From contig CP154957.1 in assembly GCA_039621445.1 (NCBI GenBank), positions 16,376,595 to 16,440,594 on the forward strand: DNA of 64,000 bases. The letters run 5' to 3'. The notes under the pieces are model-generated. The model worked only from the letters and a program-made list of their open reading frames with translations. It had not been told where the DNA came from and did no database searches. The DNA is from Euglena gracilis (lineage: Eukaryota; Euglenida; Euglenophyceae; Euglenales). Of this stretch, positions 60,100 to 64,000 are shown in pieces; the first letter of the stretch is position 1; each line of letters starts with the position of its first letter. Position numbers and translations under genes: made by a program.

Positions 60100-61028
60100 T
60101 ATTTTGGGCGGGGGGTGCAGGCCGACTAAGTTAGCACAAAGGGAGTTTGTTGGGGGGCGCGTTTTGGCCATCTTTGCCTTGCACACACAAAAGGATTTTG
60201 TTAGGATGCGCGTTTTGTCCACCCTTGCCTTGCACACACAAGGGGATATTGTTATTTTGGGCGGGGGGGGGCCGGGGGGGGGCGGCAGCCCCCCCCGGAG
60301 GAGGCCGTAGGCCGACTAAGTTAGCACAAAGGGAGTTTGTTGGGGGGCGCGTTTTGGCCATCCTTGCCTTGCACACACAAAGGGATATTGTTATTTTGGG
60401 CCGGGGGGGGTCCGGGGGGGGCGGCAGCCCCCCCCGGAGGAGGCCGTAGGCCGACTAAGTTAGCACAAAGGGAGTTTGTAGGGGGGCGCGTTTTGACCAT
60501 CCTTGCCTTGCCCACACAAAAAGATTTTGTTAGGATGCGCGTTTTGTCCACCCTTGCCTTGCACACACAAGGGGATATTGTTATTTTGGGCGGGGGGGGT
60601 CCGGGGGGGGCGGCAGCCCCCCCCGGAGGAGGCCGTAGGCCGACTAAGTTAGCACAAAGAGAGTTTGTTGGGGGGCGCGTTTTGACCATCCTTGCCTTGC
60701 ACACACAAAAAGATTTTGTTAGGATGCGCGTTTTGTCCACCCTTGCCTTGCACACACAAGGGGATATTGTTATTTTGGGCGGGGCGGGTCCGGGGGGGGG
60801 CGGCAGCCCCCCCCGGAGGAGGCCGTAGGCCGACTAAGTTAGCACAAAGGGAGTTTGTTGGGGGGGCGCGTTTTGGCCAACCTTGCCTTGCACACACAAA
60901 AGGATTTTGTTAGGATGCGCGTTCTGTCCACCCTTGCCTTGCACACACAAAGGGATATTGTTATTTTGGGCGGGGGGGGGTCCGGGAGGGGCGGCAGCCC
61001 CCCCCGGAGGAGGCCGTAGGCCGACTAA
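60100..61028. repeat. Tandem G-rich repeat with TTAGCACAAAGGGAGTTTG motif
   Basis: Units of about 110-180 bp: GTAGGCCGACTAAGTTAGCA, CAAAGGGAGTTTGTTGGGG, GGCGCGTTTTGGCCATCCTT, GCCTTGCACACACAAAAGG, ATTTTGTTAGGATGCGCG, then GGCGGGGGGGTCCGGGGGG and GGCAGCCCCCCCCGGAGG. Nearly identical copies recur at 61930-62515 and a diverged one at 7990-8330. Confidence 0.92.
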
Positions 61029-61565
61029 GTTCATTAGGGTCTTTTCTTTAACATAGGACGTTTTGTTGCCAGTTTCAAGCTCATTCTAATGTTTTTCCAT
61101 GCATTTTGAGTCAAATTTTACTGAATACTGCTTCAAGTTTCCGGGGGGGGGGGGGGCTTAAAAATCAAAAATGGGGGGGGGTAATGCGGGTTATTGGAGG
61201 GCGGGCCGACCTGGTCGGCCCGACCTCCAATGGTCGGTAGGCCATAGCCAACGGTCGGCCCGACCTAGGTCGGCCCGACCATGGTCGGTACGACCTCCGG
61301 GATCGTCGTAGCCAATCATCCGCACGGAGCCAGGGATAGGGTTAGGTCGACTTGCACCCGAAAAGGGGTTGGCAGATAAAAGGGGTTTATTTTGTTAATA
61401 AAAGGGATAGGGTTAGGTCGACTTGCACCCGAAAAGGGGTTGGCAGATAAAAGGGGTTTATTTTGTTAATGAAAGGGATAGGGTTAGGTCGATTTGCACC
61501 CGAAAAGGGTTTGGCGGATAAAAGGGGTTTATTTTGTTAATGAAAGGGATAGGGTTAGGTCGACT

Positions 61566-62809
61566 GGCCCCGGGCGGATGATTGGCTATGACGATCCTGG
61601 AGGTCGTACCGACCATGGTCGGCCCGACCATTGGTCGGCCCGACCATGGTCGGGCCGACCTAGGTCGGGCCGACCACTGGAGGTCGGGCCGACTAGCCAA
61701 TGAACCGCATTACCCCCCCCCCTTTTCAAAATTTTCAAAGGAATTTTGACTATAGGTCGGTAAAGGTCGGGCCGACCATGGTCGGCCCGACCTGTTTGTT
61801 ACCGACCATTATGGTCGGCCCGACCATTTGGAGGTCGGGCCGACCATATGGTCGGTAGAAACGACCTCCATGGTTTTCCATTTCAGAAGCATAAAAACCC
61901 TTGGCCAAACCGTGCGGAACATACAGATGGGCTATTTTACCTACCTGGGTGCACACAAAAGGAGTTTGTTGGGGGGGCGCGTTTCGGCCATCCTTGCCAT
62001 GCACACACAAGGGGATTTTGTTATCTTAGCAGGGGGGGGTCCGGGGGGGGGCGGCCCCCCCCCCCCCCGGAAGAGGCCGTAGGCAGACTAAGTTAGCACA
62101 AAGGGAGTTTGGGGGGGTGCGTTTTGGCCATCCTTGTCTTGCACACACAAGGGGATTTTGTTATTTTAGCGGGGGGGGTCCGGGGGGGGCGGCAGCCCCC
62201 CCCGGAGGAGGCCGTAGGCCGACTAAGGTTGCACAAAGGGAGCTGGTTGGGTGGTGCGTTTTGGCCATACTTGCCTTGCATACACAAGGGGATTTTGTTA
62301 TCTTAGCGGGGGCGGTCCGGGGGGGGCGGCAGCCCCCCCCGGAGGAGGCCGTAGGCCGACTAAGTTAGCACAAAGGGAGTTTGTTGGGGGGCGCGTTTTG
62401 GCCAGCCTTGCCAAGGGGATTTTGTTATCTTAGGGGGGGGGTCCGGGGGGGGGGGGGGCGCAGCCCCCCCCGGAGGAGGCCGTAGGCCGACTAGGTTAGC
62501 ACAAAGGGGGTCCGGGGGGCGCGTTTTTCATTTTTTTTCCATATGGGATGTTTTTTGACAGTTTCAAGGTGATTCCAATGTGTTTCCATCCTTTTTGAGT
62601 CAAATTTGCCGAACCAAATTTTGAGGGGGGGGGGGTTTAAATTTTCTAAAAAGGGGTGGTAATGCGGTTGATTGGAGGTCGGGCCGACCTGGTCGGCCCG
62701 ACCTCCAATGGTCGATAGGCCGTAGCCAATGGTCGGCCCGACCTAGGTCGGCCCGACCATGGTCGGTACGACCTCCGGGATCGTCATAGCCAATCATCCG
62801 CACGGAGCC
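61566..62809. mobile_element. Related Mutator-like element, 1.24 kb (inner 2)
   Basis: Ends GGCCCCGGGCGGATGATTGG and CCAATCATCCGCACGGAGCC, as in inner 1. Perfect 9-bp duplication AGGTCGACT (61557-61565, 62810-62818). Carries GGTCGGCCCGACC clusters and about five units of the G-rich tandem repeat. Confidence 0.85.
61930..62515. repeat. G-rich tandem repeat inside inner 2
   Basis: Same unit as 60100-61028 but without the TTAGGATGCGCG half-unit. Confidence 0.92.
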
Positions 62810-63783
62810 AGGTCGACTTGCACCCGAAAAGGGGTTGGTGGATAAAAGGGGTTTATTTTGTTAATGAAAGGGGTTGGCAGATAAAAGGGGTTTTTTTCAT
62901 TTTTTTAATTAAATTTTTACCTCACTTAACAATTGACCTATTCAAACGAGGGGGGGGGGGCTTAATTTTCCAAAAGGTGGGGGGGGTAATGCGGATTTCT
63001 GGGGGTCGGGCCGACCAGGTCGGCCCGACCCCCAGAGGTCGGTATCCCACCAACAGGGGTCGGGCCGACCACAGGTCGGGCCGACCAGGTCGGCATCACC
63101 CCCAGGATGAGCACCCCCAGGAATCCGCACGGAGCCAGCACGGCGAACATTCCATCCGTTTTTCCCTTGCCTTCCCCTGCGGACTGTCCGTTGTGTGGGG
63201 TGTGCAGTGTTCCTATCCCCAAAAAAACGGACTGTCATGACATGCGGGGCGTTCGTTGTGAGCTCTGTGCTGTTTGGTGGCATTGGCGTTGTGCTAACCT
63301 GTGTCACCCGCCCCGTTTCGGGTGGATGTGTGAGGGGTGCCACAAGGCCATGGAGTGACATGTGATACCCATTGTTGTGTGATGTGAGTTTTTGTTCCTC
63401 AGCTGCCTTGCAGCTCGCACCACTGTGGTGCACACCGCTATTTGTCACCCTCCTCCGTCTACCGTCCCCTCGTTCCTCAACCTGTCTGCTCGGCAACTGA
63501 GCTATGTTCCCTGTCGCTGTGATTTCCCTGTCCTGCATTTGACCAGCAGCAGATTTCAATGGAATGGAAATCGACCGACATAAACGGGCGCCTGAATGGA
63601 AATCGACTGACATTAACGGGCGCCTGAATGGAAATCGACCGACATAAACGGGCGCCTGAATGGAAATCGACCGACATAAACAATTTCAGCCTGAAATCCG
63701 TTAATGTCAGTAGAATTTCAAGACAGGCGTCGGGCCCAGGAAATAGGTTTTTATAATAATAATAATAATAATAGAAAATAGGT

Positions 63784-63862
63784 GTTCAGGGGGCCCCCTT
63801 CGGGGGCCCCCTGGCTGAACACGTTTTCAGGCTGAAATCTGGGCTCAGCCACAATTTGTGAG
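63784..63862. repeat. Half hairpin of the 47130-47242 type
   Basis: GTGTTCAGGGGGCCCCCTTC, GGGGGCCCCCTGGCTGAAC and the complete right arm ending CCACAATTTGTG. It follows a (TAA)n run at 63752-63772 that separates it from copy B. It suggests that another recombinase element begins here, beyond the window. Confidence 0.8.
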
Positions 63863-64000
63863 TAGAAAATGCTTTTCATGGCACGTGTGAAAAAAAGACT
63901 TCGAAGCTGCAGAGTTTAAATAAGACGTTTTTTCTATAAAAAACCTTTTAAAAAAATTTTCCCCCAAACCCTCCATGAGGTTTTTTTTGTTTTTTTTCTT

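Larger units (their letters stand above)
58413..61331. mobile_element. Related Mutator-like element, 2.92 kb (inner 1)
   Basis: Ends GGCCCCGGGCGGATGATTGG and CCAATCATCCGCACGGAGCC. Perfect 9-bp duplication AGGGATAGG (58404-58412, 61332-61340). Subterminal GGTCGGCCCGACC clusters at 58465-58560 and 61200-61285. Cargo: a TTAGGG-like array and a ~300-bp G-rich tandem repeat. Confidence 0.85.
57282..63136. mobile_element. Mutator-like element, 5.86 kb, with 9-bp target duplication (outer)
   Basis: Starts GGCCCCGGGCGGATTCCTGG and ends with the near-complement CCAGGAATCCGCACGGAGCC (two changes). It is flanked by AGCACGGCG on both sides (57273-57281 and 63137-63145). GGTCGGCCCGACC palindromes lie just inside both ends. 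The interior is a 71-bp minisatellite with two related elements inserted in it. No transposase ORF, so it is non-autonomous. 9-bp duplications are typical of Mutator/MULE elements; that assignment is inferred. Confidence 0.85.
56066..63358 (+). pseudogene. Tyrosine recombinase with C-terminal PHD finger, decayed and split by an insertion
   Basis: Starts MARRASLVMEASLSPPPP at ATG 56066. Frame change near 56290; then YGSLDELLRAWGRR and YLFD; TAA at 56548-56550 replaces the Glu found in copy C (NEFAAPV). The core follows: LLVFGFRTGLRAEVLCRL (box I, catalytic Arg in TGLR), a beta-hairpin-like SLKFVVGSMKNMPAN with candidate Lys, and later, after a frame change near 57010, VSGRCRAVAERR and SHVCMSVISDYST with a candidate nucleophile Tyr. 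The normal H-x-x-R is not clear. A third frame (APPVEEGAPVAVSTA) leads to the insertion at 57281. Beyond it, 63146-63358 continues in phase with NIPSVFPLPSPADCPLCGVC and a C4HC3 finger (CGVC, CELC, HWRC, CEGC), stop TGA 63356-63358. Non-functional as it stands. Confidence 0.7.
55576..63753 (+). mobile_element. Tyrosine-recombinase/PHD element, most complete copy (B), split by a later insertion
   Basis: Layout: hairpin (55582-55685), terminus AAAACCTATTTTGTCTGGGC (55688 onward), iterons CGGGCGCCTGAATGGAAATC (55796-55975), ORF (56066-57281, resuming 63146-63358), second iteron array (63560-63690) and right terminus AATTTCAAGACAGGCGTCGG...AAATAGGTTTTTA. Subtracting the 5.86-kb inserted element leaves about 2.3 kb. 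Confidence 0.8.

Overview
The window looks like nuclear DNA from a photosynthetic or free-living alveolate, most probably a chromerid alga (Chromera-like). This is inferred, not proven. The evidence is a minus-strand alveolin gene (repeats of the [14 protein letters not shown] type, diagnostic of the alveolate pellicle), canonical GT-AG introns with short exons, and a very repeat-rich genome full of G/C and A/T homopolymer runs. Nothing resembles bacterial operons, rRNA or CRISPR.

Layout. 1-170: in-frame 21-bp minisatellite. 836-6467 (+): RNA polymerase III subunit RPC4 (POLR3D/C53) in many small exons, with a 300-bp MITE in one intron and a foldback element that forms nearly all of the last intron. 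6.5-10.4 kb: intergenic, with a decayed coding fragment and a ~900-bp GT microsatellite. 10.5-27.4 kb (-): alveolin gene in which most exons encode whole alveolin repeats, all cut in phase 0. 27.7-28.8 kb: hAT-like element.

30-64 kb is almost entirely mobile DNA. The main population is a family of tyrosine-recombinase elements. Their ORF begins MA(K/R)R, continues with a tyrosine-recombinase-like core and ends in a PHD-type zinc finger. The elements have inverted termini, arrays of ~31-33-bp subterminal repeats and a long perfect hairpin on the 5' side of the ORF. Copies or derivatives lie at 30.0-31.3, 42.0-43.3, 45.9-47.2, 51.6-53.1, 55.0-55.6 and 55.6-63.8 kb, and several abut each other at a shared junction motif. 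A separate ~7.1-kb element (32.9-40.0 kb) has ~1.4-1.8-kb inverted arms containing tandem repeats and encloses possible gene fragments.

The clearest piece of history is at 56-63.4 kb. A Mutator-like element (57282-63136) sits inside the recombinase/PHD reading frame with a perfect 9-bp target duplication. It carries a 71-bp minisatellite into which two smaller relatives have inserted, each again with a perfect 9-bp duplication. One of these carries a ~1.4-kb degenerate TTAGGG array.

Gene models are reconstructed by eye from splice signals and protein patterns. Internal exons of RPC4 and both ends of the alveolin gene remain uncertain.
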